64,000 bases of DNA from Coprococcus eutactus (GCF_025149915.1 NZ_CP102278.1:2931001-2995000); one strand, 5' to 3'; shown: positions 52,936 through 62,109, counted from the first letter of the stretch. Notes: generated by a model not told the origin, from the sequence alone. A program made the numbers and translations.

Positions 52936-54201
52936 ATGTTACATCCAGCTATAGATCTGGCGTGCTTTGCTCTGGAAGCAGTCGTTGACATCATTATGTT
53001 TTCAGCTCTACTGGGGCTCAGGTTTCGGAATCTGAGGCATCCCATCGCAGGCTTATCCATGTATTTTATCTGTGGCAATCTTATCGGCTACATTTTTCCC
53101 AACGCATTTGGCTGGGTAGCTTTATGCCTGTTATCCTATCTGGCAATGCTGTATATGACCAAGGCCTCACCATTTTATACGTTGGTAGCATATATTATCT
53201 CCTACCTGTACAATGCTTTCTGCGAAGATTTCTTCTTCATGGCGTTCTCCAAGATTGGTATACAGAATGAGAATATAATCGCCCTGGGAAGTTCAATATT
53301 ACTTTTCCTCATCGCGCCTGTCATCTGTCATTTTGTGCCGCTTCACAGATGCTTCAGCTATATTATAAAGGGAAGTGCATTGACCAGATTCCTTCTGCTG
53401 CATCTGTTCGCCATATACATCATTGAGACCGGCCTGTACAAATACAGTTCAACTGATATCTCATCATATATTCCTTACATAGCTTCATTTGTGGTAATAA
53501 TTGTCATAACCGATATTGTACTGCTCCATCAGCAGCGAACGATAAGCAGGCAGCAGCACGACCTTGCCAGCTACGAAACATACCAGCCTATGATGACGGA
53601 TCTTATACAGGATATACTTGGCAGACAGCACGATTTCAACAATCATCTCGCCGCCATCAATATGCTTCCTTATGCCTATAAAGATTATGACTCTCTGGTC
53701 AGCGCCCTGGCAGACTACTCGGCAAATATCGTCTCAGACTACAGAGATACCGAGCTTCTGAAGATCAACATGCCTATCGTTGCGGGTTTTATACACAGTA
53801 AGATGATCATTGCGGACAGGCTCGGCATAATGCTTGATATAACAATAAAAAATCATGACCTTGTGAGTGCCATGCCTGAATACGATATCATCCGTGTTGC
53901 AGGAATCCTTATAGATAACGCACTCGAAGCCTCACAGAGAACCGACACGGTCCGTCTGACTCTCGGAAGCAGTGATGGAAAGATTGAGATTGAGACTCTC
54001 AACAAGGGACAGCAGCTCACGCACGAGCTCAGGCAGCAGATGTTTGATGCAGGATATACCAGCAAGCAATCCAACAGAAAGCTGCACGGCTACGGGCTGG
54101 CAAACCTGAAAAAGCTTGTTGCCCAGTACAATGGGCAGATTTGTCTCGATAATCAGCAGATAGACGGCGTGACGTATATACATTTTGATGTGCGCGTATA
54201 A
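52936..54201 (+). CDS. Orphan GHKL sensor histidine kinase (AgrC-like)
   Basis: 421 residues. Six to seven transmembrane helices (about 10-200) form the sensor, followed by a dimerisation helix with the phosphoacceptor in GRQHDFNNHLAAIN (about 229-242). The GHKL ATPase domain shows VAGILIDNALEAS (N-box) and GYGLANLKKLVAQYNG (G-box). This is the AgrC/ComD peptide-pheromone group. No LytTR response regulator, AgrB protease or AgrD peptide is next to it, so it is an orphan kinase. The ATG at 52936 has GAAGGAG upstream. The genes on both sides end or begin independently. Confidence 0.88.
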   Translation: MLHPAIDLACFALEAVVDIIMFSALLGLRFRNLRHPIAGLSMYFICGNLIGYIFPNAFGWVALCLLSYLAMLYMTKASPFYTLVAYIISYLYNAFCEDFFFMAFSKIGIQNENIIALGSSILLFLIAPVICHFVPLHRCFSYIIKGSALTRFLLLHLFAIYIIETGLYKYSSTDISSYIPYIASFVVIIVITDIVLLHQQRTISRQQHDLASYETYQPMMTDLIQDILGRQHDFNNHLAAINMLPYAYKDYDSLVSALADYSANIVSDYRDTELLKINMPIVAGFIHSKMIIADRLGIMLDITIKNHDLVSAMPEYDIIRVAGILIDNALEASQRTDTVRLTLGSSDGKIEIETLNKGQQLTHELRQQMFDAGYTSKQSNRKLHGYGLANLKKLVAQYNGQICLDNQQIDGVTYIHFDVRV

Positions 54202-54206
54202 CAATA

Positions 54207-54276
54207 TAAAAGCCAGACACGGACGATCCACGTCATAAATACAAATGACTTATATCCCGTCCATGTCTGGCTTTTA
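54207..54276. terminator. Bidirectional terminator between the histidine kinase and lysA
   Basis: AAAAGCCAGACA and GGACG at the left pair with CGTCC and TGTCTGGCTTTT at the right around an imperfect loop. T-rich flanks occur on both strands. Confidence 0.88.
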
Positions 54277-54317
54277 TACTTTTGTTCTATATTGCGCTGT
54301 TTCTGCTTTTTTCTATC

Positions 54318-55574
54318 TTACAGCTCTACATCCCAGAAATCATTGATGGTTGCGAAGTAATCCTCCGGTGTCTCTGCACGGCGGATAAGCCTCCATGATC
54401 CGTCTGGTCTGAGCAGGACCTCTGCTGACTTAAGCTTTCCATTGTAATTGTATCCCATGGCAAATCCATGAGCTCCTGTATCGTGGATGACAAGGATATC
54501 TCCCATGTCGATCTTTGGAAGCATTCTGTCTATAGCGAACTTGTCATTGTTCTCACACAGTGAACCTGTCACATCATACTTGTGATCACATGGCTCATTC
54601 TCTTTGCCGAGAACTGTGATGTGGTGATATGCACCATACATAGCAGGTCTCATGAGGTTGACTGCACATGCGTCCACGCCAATGTACTCCTTGTGTGTGT
54701 GCTTCTCATGGATGGCTGTTGTAACCAGGTGTCCGTAAGGTGCCAGCATGAAACGTCCAAGCTCTGTGAAGATAGCTACATCACCCATGCCTGCTGGTAC
54801 AAGCACTTCCTCATATACCTTTCTGACGCCCTCGCCGATGACCATGATGTCATTTGGCTCTTTATCCGGTGTATATGGAATTCCAACTCCGCCTGACAGG
54901 TTGATGAAGTCAAGCTTGACGCCTGTCTTCTCCTTGATCTCAACTGCTGTCTCGAATAGAATCTTGGCAAGTGTTGGATAGTATTCATTTGTCACCGTAT
55001 TGCTGGCAAGGAAGGCATGCATTCCGAATCTCTTCACGCCCTTTGCCTTGAGGATCTTGTATGCCTCGATGATCTGATCCTTTGTCATACCATACTTTGC
55101 ATCACCAGGGTTGTCCATGATGGTTGTTGATATAGAGAACTTTCCGCCCGGATTGAATCTGCAGCAGATCTTCTCTGGAATTCCTGCTGACTTCTCCAGG
55201 AAATCAATGTGTGTGAAATCGTCAAGATTGATGGTTGCGTTCAGCTTCTTTGCAAGCACGAATTCTTCGGCAGGGGTGTCATTGGACGAGAACATGATCT
55301 CATCGCCCTTAAATCCCATCTTGTCTGACATCATAAGCTCTGTCAGTGATGAACAGTCAGTTCCGCAGCCCTCTTCCTTGAGGATCTTGAGTATTGTTGG
55401 GTTTGGAGTAGCCTTTACAGCGAAATACTCCTTGAATCCTTTATTCCATGAAAACGCCTTGTAAAGCTTTCGCGCATTCTCTCTGATTCCTTTTTCATCG
55501 TAAATGTGAAATGGTGTAGGGATCTCCTTGATGATCTCCTCCGCCTTTGCCTTTGTAATAAATGGTGTCTTCAT
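54318..55574 (-). CDS. lysA: Diaminopimelate decarboxylase-type PLP decarboxylase
   Basis: 418 residues, fold III decarboxylase that makes lysine from meso-diaminopimelate. FAVKATPNPTILKIL (about 47-61) carries the PLP Lys, FINLSGGVGIPY (about 225) the glycine loop, and GSLCENNDKFA plus HDTGAHGFAMGYNYNG the C-terminal catalytic residues. It is slightly shifted from the classical set (the usual E-P-G-R reads FTELGRFM here), so a related substrate is possible, but lysA is the best call. It follows an acyl-CoA synthetase on the same strand 29 nt upstream. It is preceded by AAAGGAAAAAAG. Confidence 0.85.
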   Translation of the reverse strand: MKTPFITKAKAEEIIKEIPTPFHIYDEKGIRENARKLYKAFSWNKGFKEYFAVKATPNPTILKILKEEGCGTDCSSLTELMMSDKMGFKGDEIMFSSNDTPAEEFVLAKKLNATINLDDFTHIDFLEKSAGIPEKICCRFNPGGKFSISTTIMDNPGDAKYGMTKDQIIEAYKILKAKGVKRFGMHAFLASNTVTNEYYPTLAKILFETAVEIKEKTGVKLDFINLSGGVGIPYTPDKEPNDIMVIGEGVRKVYEEVLVPAGMGDVAIFTELGRFMLAPYGHLVTTAIHEKHTHKEYIGVDACAVNLMRPAMYGAYHHITVLGKENEPCDHKYDVTGSLCENNDKFAIDRMLPKIDMGDILVIHDTGAHGFAMGYNYNGKLKSAEVLLRPDGSWRLIRRAETPEDYFATINDFWDVEL

Positions 55575-55603
55575 CTTTTTTCCTTTCTGTCCTTTCCTGC
55601 ATA

Positions 55604-57238
55604 CTATGCGTTGTTCTCCGCTGCGACAAGGTTCTCACTCTTGTGCATCCTACGGAGAAGTGGCTTTTCTATCTTACCTGTAGCATTTCTCGGAACGTGC
55701 TCAAATATGATCTTCCTTGGCCTCTTGTATCTTGGAAGTTCTTTACAGAACTCGTTGATCTCTTCCTCTGTGCAGGTCATGCCATCCTTTACCTCTATGA
55801 TGGCCGCTGTGATCTCTCCGAGACGGGCATCTGCGATACCGATAACCGCAACGTCCTTGATCTTCTCGTATTTGCTGAGGAAGTTCTCTATCTGTACAGG
55901 GTAGATATTCTCTCCACCACTGATTATAACATCTTTCTTTCTATCTACAAGATAAATAAATCCATCTTCGTCCTGCATAGCCATATCTCCTGTGTACAGC
56001 CAGCCATCCTTCAGGCACTCCTCAGTCGCCTTTGGATTCTTGTAGTAGCAGGTCATGACACCAGGTCCCTTGAGGATAAGCTCGCCGACTGCGCCCTGCT
56101 CAACCTCTGTTCCGTCCTCATTCACGATCTTTGCCTGCCAGCCATAACCCGGCACGCCTATAGCTCCGACCTTATGTATGTTCTCTACTCCCAAATGTAC
56201 AGCGCCCGGTCCGATGGACTCTGAAAGTCCATAGTTCGTATCGTACTGATGGTTAGGGAATATCTCTTTCCATTTTTTTATAAGGCTCTGTGGCACTGGC
56301 TGTGCTCCGATGTGCATCAGTCTCCACTGTGACAGCTCGTAATCCTCCAGATGTACATCGCCGTTCTCTATGGCGAGCAGTATATCCTGAGCCCATGGTA
56401 CAAGAAGCCATACTATAGTACACTTCTCATCACTTACAGTCTGAAGTATAGTCTTTGCGCTTACTCCCTTGAGCAGAACTGCCTTGCCGCCCACTATCAG
56501 ACTTCCAAACCAGTGCATCTTGGCACCCGTGTGGTACAGCGGTGGAATACACAGGAATACATCATCCTTTGTCTGTCCGTGATGTACATTCTCAACCTTT
56601 GCCGCATGCATCAGGCTCTCATGATTGTGAAGAATAGCCTTTGGAAATCCTGTTGTTCCAGATGAGAAATATATAGCCGCATCATCGCTGTCCTTGATGT
56701 CTCTCTTCTCGAATACACTTGAACAGTTGGATGTCAGCTTGTCATAATCCTCCGCAAATGTAGGGCAGTTACCGCCCACATAGAAGAGGATTCTCTTCTC
56801 AGCTATCTCGTCAACGACAGCCTCTATACGTCCGATGAACTCAGGACCAAATACAAGTACGTCGACATCCGCAAGCTCTACACAGTATTTGATCTCCTCC
56901 GCATCGTATCTGAAGTTGAACGGAACAACTATGGCTCCCGTCTTCAACACTCCGAAATATATTGGAAGCCACTCAAGGCAGTTCATCATGAGGATACCTA
57001 CCTTATCTCCCTTCTGGATTCCACGTGATACCAGAAGATTGGCAAATCTGTTTGCCTTCTCGTTGAACACGCTCCATGTGATCTCTCTTCTGTACTGACA
57101 TGTAGGATTCGACTCTATGAGTTCATACTCTCTCCATGTAACTCTTCTCGTCTCCTGCACATCAGGATTTATTTCTACCAAAGCGACATCATTTCCATAT
57201 TCTCTGGCATTTCTCTCTAAGTAATCTGTGATTGGCAT
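55604..57238 (-). CDS. AMP-dependent acyl-CoA synthetase
   Basis: 544 residues, ANL superfamily adenylate-forming ligase. P-loop-like IYFSSGTTGFPKAIL (about 188-202), substrate and AMP motifs YGLSESIG and GWLYTGDMAM, and C-terminal motif RKKDVIISGGENIYP plus GKIEKPLLRR with the catalytic Lys. It activates a carboxylic acid (fatty or aromatic) to its CoA ester. The N-terminal region (FNEKANRFANLLVSRGIQKG) resembles medium/long-chain enzymes. The gene is 29 nt upstream of lysA and is probably co-transcribed with it. Substrate unknown. Confidence 0.9.
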   Translation of the reverse strand: MPITDYLERNAREYGNDVALVEINPDVQETRRVTWREYELIESNPTCQYRREITWSVFNEKANRFANLLVSRGIQKGDKVGILMMNCLEWLPIYFGVLKTGAIVVPFNFRYDAEEIKYCVELADVDVLVFGPEFIGRIEAVVDEIAEKRILFYVGGNCPTFAEDYDKLTSNCSSVFEKRDIKDSDDAAIYFSSGTTGFPKAILHNHESLMHAAKVENVHHGQTKDDVFLCIPPLYHTGAKMHWFGSLIVGGKAVLLKGVSAKTILQTVSDEKCTIVWLLVPWAQDILLAIENGDVHLEDYELSQWRLMHIGAQPVPQSLIKKWKEIFPNHQYDTNYGLSESIGPGAVHLGVENIHKVGAIGVPGYGWQAKIVNEDGTEVEQGAVGELILKGPGVMTCYYKNPKATEECLKDGWLYTGDMAMQDEDGFIYLVDRKKDVIISGGENIYPVQIENFLSKYEKIKDVAVIGIADARLGEITAAIIEVKDGMTCTEEEINEFCKELPRYKRPRKIIFEHVPRNATGKIEKPLLRRMHKSENLVAAENNA

Positions 57239-57381
57239 AACCGTAACTCCTAACCTCTCTTAATAATTGCTCTTATCTCTTTTTCAATTAAAAGCTTTAA
57301 CGCGTTAAATTGCACGCTCTTTACAGTATATCCCTCACATGGAAAATATACAATAGGCAAATATACCTCTATATAAAACTA

Positions 57382-57473
57382 TGAGAAACACGCTTCGCGA
57401 GTTTCTCAAGTTATCGCGGCAGTCGCCAAGGTCTCGTGCAAGCACGGACTTTGGCTCGTTGCTCGCGTAAATT
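57382..57473. repeat. Structured intergenic element with two hairpins
   Basis: TGAGAAAC pairs with GTTTCTCA (arms 57382-57389 and 57401-57408) around CGCTTCGCG. Next GCCAAGGTCTCGTGC pairs with GCACGGACTTTGGC (57425-57455) with few mismatches, and CGCG-rich flanks follow. GC content is higher than the surrounding A/T-rich gap. It looks like a dispersed palindromic element (REP-like); no gene. The rest of 57239-57381 shows nothing. Confidence 0.4.
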
Positions 57474-57515
57474 AAATCAGCGATGAACACAAATTTTCGT
57501 GTTCACCGCCGATTT
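57474..57515 (-). terminator. Terminator of the prepilin peptidase gene
   Basis: AAATCGGCGGTGAACAC pairs with GTGTTCATCGCTGATTT (one mismatch) across GAAAATTT on the minus strand, just after the stop at 57522. The poly-T is short (AATTT). Confidence 0.75.
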
Positions 57516-57521
57516 AGTTTT

Positions 57522-58238
57522 CTACGCATAAAATGATGCCTTGATTACATTGATATAACTGTTCATCATCTGTGATCCCACAAATGTCGCGATCATCAGT
57601 CCTACGCTGAGCGCAGGGCCAAATGCAAAATGCTCATCTTTGCCCTTCTTACGTCTTATCAGCAAGATAGCACCCTGGCATCCACCAATGATAAGTCCGA
57701 TGAAGAACGCTATGACAGTAGCCTTCCAGCCAAGGAAGAATCCTGCGGCAAACATGAGCTTGATATCTCCGCCGCCAAAGCCATCCGGAATGACCAGAAC
57801 AATCAGGAACAGCGGAAGACTCACACATATCATTCCTATGAGTCTGCTCACAAGTGAGAGATCTCCGCCCGTCAGTGAAAAGCCTCCTCTTGTGAATATG
57901 GATATAACTCCAAGCACCAGTATGCATACATTCAGCACAAATGGTATCTCCATGGTGTCAGCGTCTATAAACGTGATTATAGTCAGCAGTGCAAAGAACA
58001 GGAATACGGTGACCGCCTCAAGGCTCACACCAAACTGCCACACCATCAGCACTCCGAACACTCCGCCAAGTATCTGTATGAATAAGCATCTCGGAGAAAA
58101 CTTCTCAAAACTCTTCGGCTTTCCCTTAAATATGTTCTCATTGTTCGGCAGCTTGAGTATGATCTCATTTGCCAGAGTGAAAAGCACCACCCCAAGTAAA
58201 AACGCAACTATACAAGCTGCTATATTGATTGAATTCAT
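57522..58238 (-). CDS. Prepilin peptidase (A24 family)
   Basis: 238 residues with about seven hydrophobic helices. The two catalytic Asp motifs are FIDADTMEIP (about 88-97) and GGGDIKLMFAAGFFLGW (about 152-168, GxGD core). The N-terminal methyltransferase-type CxxC domain of full-length PilD is absent, so this is a peptidase-only form. It would mature type IV pilin-like or competence proteins; none is near. It lies 26 nt downstream of paaK on the same strand, in a metabolic setting that does not explain it. Confidence 0.85.
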   Translation of the reverse strand: MNSINIAACIVAFLLGVVLFTLANEIILKLPNNENIFKGKPKSFEKFSPRCLFIQILGGVFGVLMVWQFGVSLEAVTVFLFFALLTIITFIDADTMEIPFVLNVCILVLGVISIFTRGGFSLTGGDLSLVSRLIGMICVSLPLFLIVLVIPDGFGGGDIKLMFAAGFFLGWKATVIAFFIGLIIGGCQGAILLIRRKKGKDEHFAFGPALSVGLMIATFVGSQMMNSYINVIKASFYA

Positions 58239-58264
58239 AAATATAAAATCCCTTCTAAAAATAC

Positions 58265-59506
58265 CTACTGCTCACGATGGTCGATGACACGCTGCGTCTT
58301 CTTCTCACTTCTAGGCAGCGTTCCAACAGGGACAACAGTGATCTTCGGTGTAACTCCGATCCTTGACTTGAACAGATCTCTGATCTGACGTCCTGTCTGC
58401 TCAAAATCTACACGTCCCTCGGCCTCAACTGTAACCAGCATGATATCCTTATTGGCAGGCTCGTCATGGGCTATATTTATGGTGTACTCACTTGGGACTC
58501 CATCCACGAGTGCAAGCAGCTCCTCAACCTGACTTGGAAACATATTTACGCCGTGTACCTTGAACATATCGTCACTTCTACCCTTGATGATATCAAGTCT
58601 AGGATGCTTTCTTCCGCATGGACACTCACCCGGAATGATCCTTGATATATCGTGTGTCCTGAAACGGATGAGCGGAGCCCCCTCCTTAACCAGAGTAGTG
58701 ATAACTATCTCTCCCTCCTCTCCGTCAGGGAGAGTCTTTCCGGTCTTCGGATCTATTATCTCTATATAAACATAATCATCCCAATAGTGCATTCCATTCT
58801 GGGCATCGCAGCTTATTCCGATACCAGGTCCATAGATCTCTGTAAGTCCATATATATCATACAGCTCTATTCCAAGCTTCTCTTTTATATACTTTCTCTT
58901 CTTCTCACTCCAGCGTTCTGAGCCAAATACGCCCTTCTTCAAATGTATCTTATCCTTAAGCCCTCTCTTATCTATCTCTTCGGCAAGAAGAAGTGCGTAT
59001 GATGATGTTGCTGTGAGAACTGTACTTTCAAGATCGATCATCATCTGTAACTGTTTGTCAGTATTTCCAGGGCCCATAGGAATTACCATGGCACCAAGCT
59101 TCTCCGCGCCCGCCTGAAATCCTATTCCGGCTGTCCACAGACCATATCCCGGTGTGATATGTACTCGGTCTTTCTTTGTCACTCCGGCTGTCTCGTAGCA
59201 TCTTGCGAACATGGTTGCCCAGTCATCGACATCCTTTGCTGTATAAGGTATGATAACCGGCTTTCCTGTTGTTCCTGAAGATGAATGGATACGTACCACT
59301 TCCTCATCCGGAACAGCCTGTATTCCAAGCGGATAAGCATTTCTCAGGTCGTCCTTGCTTGAAAACGGAAGCTCCTCAAATGCCTCCTGACTTGTCACAT
59401 CTGTTATACCAAGCTCTCTGTACTTCTTACCATAATAGCTGTCAGTCTTTACAAGTCTCTTTATCTGAGCGTCCACCTGACTGAGCTGTGTGTCATTTAA
59501 CTTCAT
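58265..59506 (-). CDS. paaK: Phenylacetate-CoA ligase
   Basis: 413 residues of the PaaK family. Adenylate motif VRIHSSSGTTGKPVIIPYT (about 71-89), YGLTEIYGPG (about 219-228), EEGEIVITTL, a Cys pair in ECPCGRKHPRLD, and the C-terminal KVHGVNMFPSQVE. Activates phenylacetate-like arylacetic acids to CoA esters. Together with iorAB upstream (42 nt) it connects aromatic 2-oxoacids to arylacetyl-CoA/arylacetate: either degradation of aromatic amino acids or, run in reverse, their synthesis from arylacetates. Confidence 0.92.
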   Translation of the reverse strand: MKLNDTQLSQVDAQIKRLVKTDSYYGKKYRELGITDVTSQEAFEELPFSSKDDLRNAYPLGIQAVPDEEVVRIHSSSGTTGKPVIIPYTAKDVDDWATMFARCYETAGVTKKDRVHITPGYGLWTAGIGFQAGAEKLGAMVIPMGPGNTDKQLQMMIDLESTVLTATSSYALLLAEEIDKRGLKDKIHLKKGVFGSERWSEKKRKYIKEKLGIELYDIYGLTEIYGPGIGISCDAQNGMHYWDDYVYIEIIDPKTGKTLPDGEEGEIVITTLVKEGAPLIRFRTHDISRIIPGECPCGRKHPRLDIIKGRSDDMFKVHGVNMFPSQVEELLALVDGVPSEYTINIAHDEPANKDIMLVTVEAEGRVDFEQTGRQIRDLFKSRIGVTPKITVVPVGTLPRSEKKTQRVIDHREQ

Positions 59507-59548
59507 AATTTTTACTCTCCTTTTTCCCTTCGGTCAGCCCATCGCCAA

Positions 59549-60121
59549 CTACATCTTCATCGCATATTCAAATACTTTCTTGTTCACCTCTACAAACTTC
59601 GGATTCACTCCATTCTCAATAGCTGAAATAATATCCGCCTCGTCAAGTCCAAGTCTGCCGCTGGCAACTGCAACTCCAAGAAGTGCTATGTTGTAGAACT
59701 TTGCCGAACCAAATTCACGGCTTATCGCCGCGCCGTCCATGACTATACAATCGCATTTATCCTTCAGGTAGTCAAGCATCGGCTGTGCCTCGTAGCCTGA
59801 ATTCATGAGCGAGTCAGTCGCCGGTTTCACCGGGACGTTGTTGGTGATGACGATTCCTCCCTTTTTCAGATAAGCTAGATTGCGCACCGCCTCTGCAGGC
59901 TCAAACGCAAGTATAATGTCAGCACCGCCCTGGGCTATGAGTGGTGAATACGCCTCACCGATCCTCACATGGCTCGTGACACTTCCGCCTCTCTGCGCCA
60001 TACCTATGGTCTCCGCCGAATGTACCGTCTCGCCCTTTGCCATATACGCCGATGCGATGAGCTTGGACGCAAGAACCGTTCCCTGTCCGCCTACACCGCA
60101 GACCAGAATATCTTTATTCAT
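59549..60121 (-). CDS. iorB: Indolepyruvate oxidoreductase subunit beta
   Basis: 190 residues, gamma-type pyruvate-oxidoreductase subunit (ILVCGVGGQGTVLASKLIAS at the N-terminus, AQRGGSVTSHVRIGEAYSP). It transfers electrons from aromatic 2-oxoacids to ferredoxin together with IorA. The ATG at 60121 overlaps the last codons of iorA by 8 nt (GGAGGTGCTTGCAATGAA), with the ribosome site inside iorA, so the two are translationally coupled. An ATG at 60130 is less likely. Confidence 0.93.
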   Translation of the reverse strand: MNKDILVCGVGGQGTVLASKLIASAYMAKGETVHSAETIGMAQRGGSVTSHVRIGEAYSPLIAQGGADIILAFEPAEAVRNLAYLKKGGIVITNNVPVKPATDSLMNSGYEAQPMLDYLKDKCDCIVMDGAAISREFGSAKFYNIALLGVAVASGRLGLDEADIISAIENGVNPKFVEVNKKVFEYAMKM

Positions 60122-61907
60122 TGCAAGCACCTCCTATCGCACCCACCGGACAGATCTGTGCGCACAGACCGCATCCCGTACACAGGCTTTCATCTATCGC
60201 CACCTTGCCATCCTTCAGGATGATCGCAGGGCAGCCTATCTCTCTGATACATTTCTTACACTGTATGCACTTTTCGGATATCTCCATCTTGCCGGACGGC
60301 TTGGTGATGGCTATACAAGGCGACTTGAAAATGATCGCCTTAACTCCCCTGATATCCGCGCACTCTTTGACTGCTGCCACGCTGGCCTCAAGATCAAGCG
60401 GATCAACCGTGACTATCTTCTTCACTCCGATTCCCTCAAGTACCTTCTGTATGCTCACCTTGTCCACGAACTGGCCCATCATATTGCGTCCTGTTCCCGG
60501 ATGTGGCTGGTGTCCCGTCATTGCTGTGGTCGAGTTGTCGAGCACACACAGGATCATATTCGCATCATTGTAAACTGCATTTACCACTCCTGTCATACCC
60601 GATGCAAAGAATGTGGAATCTCCCACAAATGCAAAGCATACGCCGTCTTCATCCACCCAGTGGAAGCCCTGCGCCATGGTGATTCCGGCTCCCATGCACA
60701 GACAGGTATCCACCATGTCAAGCGGCATGGCATTTCCAAGTGTATAGCATCCGATATCTCCGCAGAAGTAGCTCTTTCTGCCAGCCATCGCTTTCTTTAC
60801 CGCGTAAAATGACGCTCTGTGAGGGCATCCTGCACACAGCACCGGAGGTCTCACAGGAAGCTCTGGTGCATCTGACACATCCACCTGGGAAGTCTTCTCA
60901 AGGTCAAGGAAATCGCACAGGATATCCGCAGCCTTGTTGGTAGAAAGCTCTCCGCTCGCCGGCACATCCCCGGTCTGCTTTCCTCTGACATCTATATCCA
61001 TATGATATTTGCCTGCAAGGCGTAATATCTGATTCTCTATGTATGGGCTGAGCTCCTCAAGACACATGACCTCCGTCACTCCGTCCAGCACATTCTTCAC
61101 GAACTGTTCAGGGAACGGATGTGGAGTTGCTATACGAACCAGCTTCACATCAGGCACATTCTTAAGCGTCTCCTTTGCATAGCAGTAGCTGATTCCCGAT
61201 GCGAATACCGCCTTGCTGCCGCTGCCCTCCACCGTGTTCATGGAGTAGCTGCCAAAGTCGTCCCCAATCTCTACATTTCTTTTTTCTATCATGGCATGAT
61301 TGGCAAATGACAATCTCGGGAAGATGACCCATTTCTTTGAATCCTTTACAAATCCCTCATATTCCTTTGCCTTCCACTCGTCTTTTACCTCTATGGATGC
61401 GTATGCATGACACACTCTTGTTGTCGGTCTGAACAGAACCGGTGTCTTGTATTTCTCCGAGTAGTCAAATGCATCCTGTATCATCTGATATGCCTCCTCA
61501 GGAGTCGACGGGTCAAATACTGGGATCCTGCAGAAGTCTGCAAACATCCTTGTATCCTGCTCCGTCTGTGACGATATCGGTCCCGGATCGTCCGCAGACA
61601 CGATAACCATTCCGCCCTTTATCCCGACATACGCCAGCGACATAAGCGGATCCGATGCCACATTGAGGCCCACCTGTTTCATGGTCACAAGTGTCCTCGC
61701 TCCACTGTATGATGCACTGGCGGCAACCTCCATAGCCGCTTTCTCATTTACCGACCACTCCACATGGACTCCGTCATGCGGGTATTTTGCTACTGTCTCC
61801 AGTATCTCCGAAGACGGGGTTCCCGGATATCCCGCCACAAGGTTCAGACCCGCCGCAAGTGCACCGAGGGCTATGGCCCCATTACCCATAACATATTCTT
61901 TTCTCAT
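60114..61907 (-). CDS. iorA: Indolepyruvate oxidoreductase subunit alpha
   Basis: 597 residues. Thiamine diphosphate-dependent, converts indolepyruvate and other aryl pyruvates to arylacetyl-CoA, reducing ferredoxin. N-terminal PYR-type domain (LVAGYPGTPSSEILE, about 20-34), TPP-binding GDSTFFASGMTGVVNAVYN, CxxC Cys pair in LCAGCPHRASFY, and a C-terminal 2[4Fe-4S] ferredoxin (CIQCKKCIREIGCPA, CTGCGLCAQICPVG). The ATG at 61907 follows GGAAGG; a TTG at 61925 is less likely. A promoter lies directly upstream. First gene of the iorA-iorB-paaK operon. Confidence 0.95.
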   Translation of the reverse strand: MRKEYVMGNGAIALGALAAGLNLVAGYPGTPSSEILETVAKYPHDGVHVEWSVNEKAAMEVAASASYSGARTLVTMKQVGLNVASDPLMSLAYVGIKGGMVIVSADDPGPISSQTEQDTRMFADFCRIPVFDPSTPEEAYQMIQDAFDYSEKYKTPVLFRPTTRVCHAYASIEVKDEWKAKEYEGFVKDSKKWVIFPRLSFANHAMIEKRNVEIGDDFGSYSMNTVEGSGSKAVFASGISYCYAKETLKNVPDVKLVRIATPHPFPEQFVKNVLDGVTEVMCLEELSPYIENQILRLAGKYHMDIDVRGKQTGDVPASGELSTNKAADILCDFLDLEKTSQVDVSDAPELPVRPPVLCAGCPHRASFYAVKKAMAGRKSYFCGDIGCYTLGNAMPLDMVDTCLCMGAGITMAQGFHWVDEDGVCFAFVGDSTFFASGMTGVVNAVYNDANMILCVLDNSTTAMTGHQPHPGTGRNMMGQFVDKVSIQKVLEGIGVKKIVTVDPLDLEASVAAVKECADIRGVKAIIFKSPCIAITKPSGKMEISEKCIQCKKCIREIGCPAIILKDGKVAIDESLCTGCGLCAQICPVGAIGGACNE

Positions 61908-61954
61908 AACAATACTACCTTCCAAGTCATTTATAAATTCTCTTATATTTCGAT

Positions 61955-61983
61955 ATTATACCCTCCACGGCTTTCAATGACAA
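61955..61983 (-). promoter_or_regulatory. Predicted promoter of iorAB-paaK
   Basis: TTGTCA (61983-61978) and TATAAT (61960-61955) with a 17-nt spacer on the minus strand. It shares the gap with the divergent alr gene. Confidence 0.75.
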
Positions 61984-61997
61984 CAAATATTCTGGGA

Positions 61998-62029
61998 CAG
62001 CACCACTTTACTGTTATAAAGTGGTGCTG
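61998..62029. other. 13-bp inverted repeat between divergent iorA and alr
   Basis: CAGCACCACTTTA pairs perfectly with TAAAGTGGTGCTG across CTGTTA. It is upstream of the iorA promoter and of the alr promoter. It could be a regulator-binding site or a cruciform/terminator-like hairpin; no poly-T follows on either strand. Confidence 0.6.
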
Positions 62030-62048
62030 CCCCTTCAAATTCATACTC

Positions 62049-62077
62049 TTCTTTTTAACATGCATATGTGATACAAT
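62049..62077 (+). promoter_or_regulatory. Possible promoter of alr
   Basis: TACAAT (62072-62077) with an extended -10 (TGA) and a weak TTCTTT -35 box (62049-62054) at 17-nt spacing, 32 nt upstream of the ATG at 62110. Confidence 0.45.
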
Positions 62078-62109
62078 GTTTCTTGAATTTTTATAGAAGG
62101 AGAATAACC

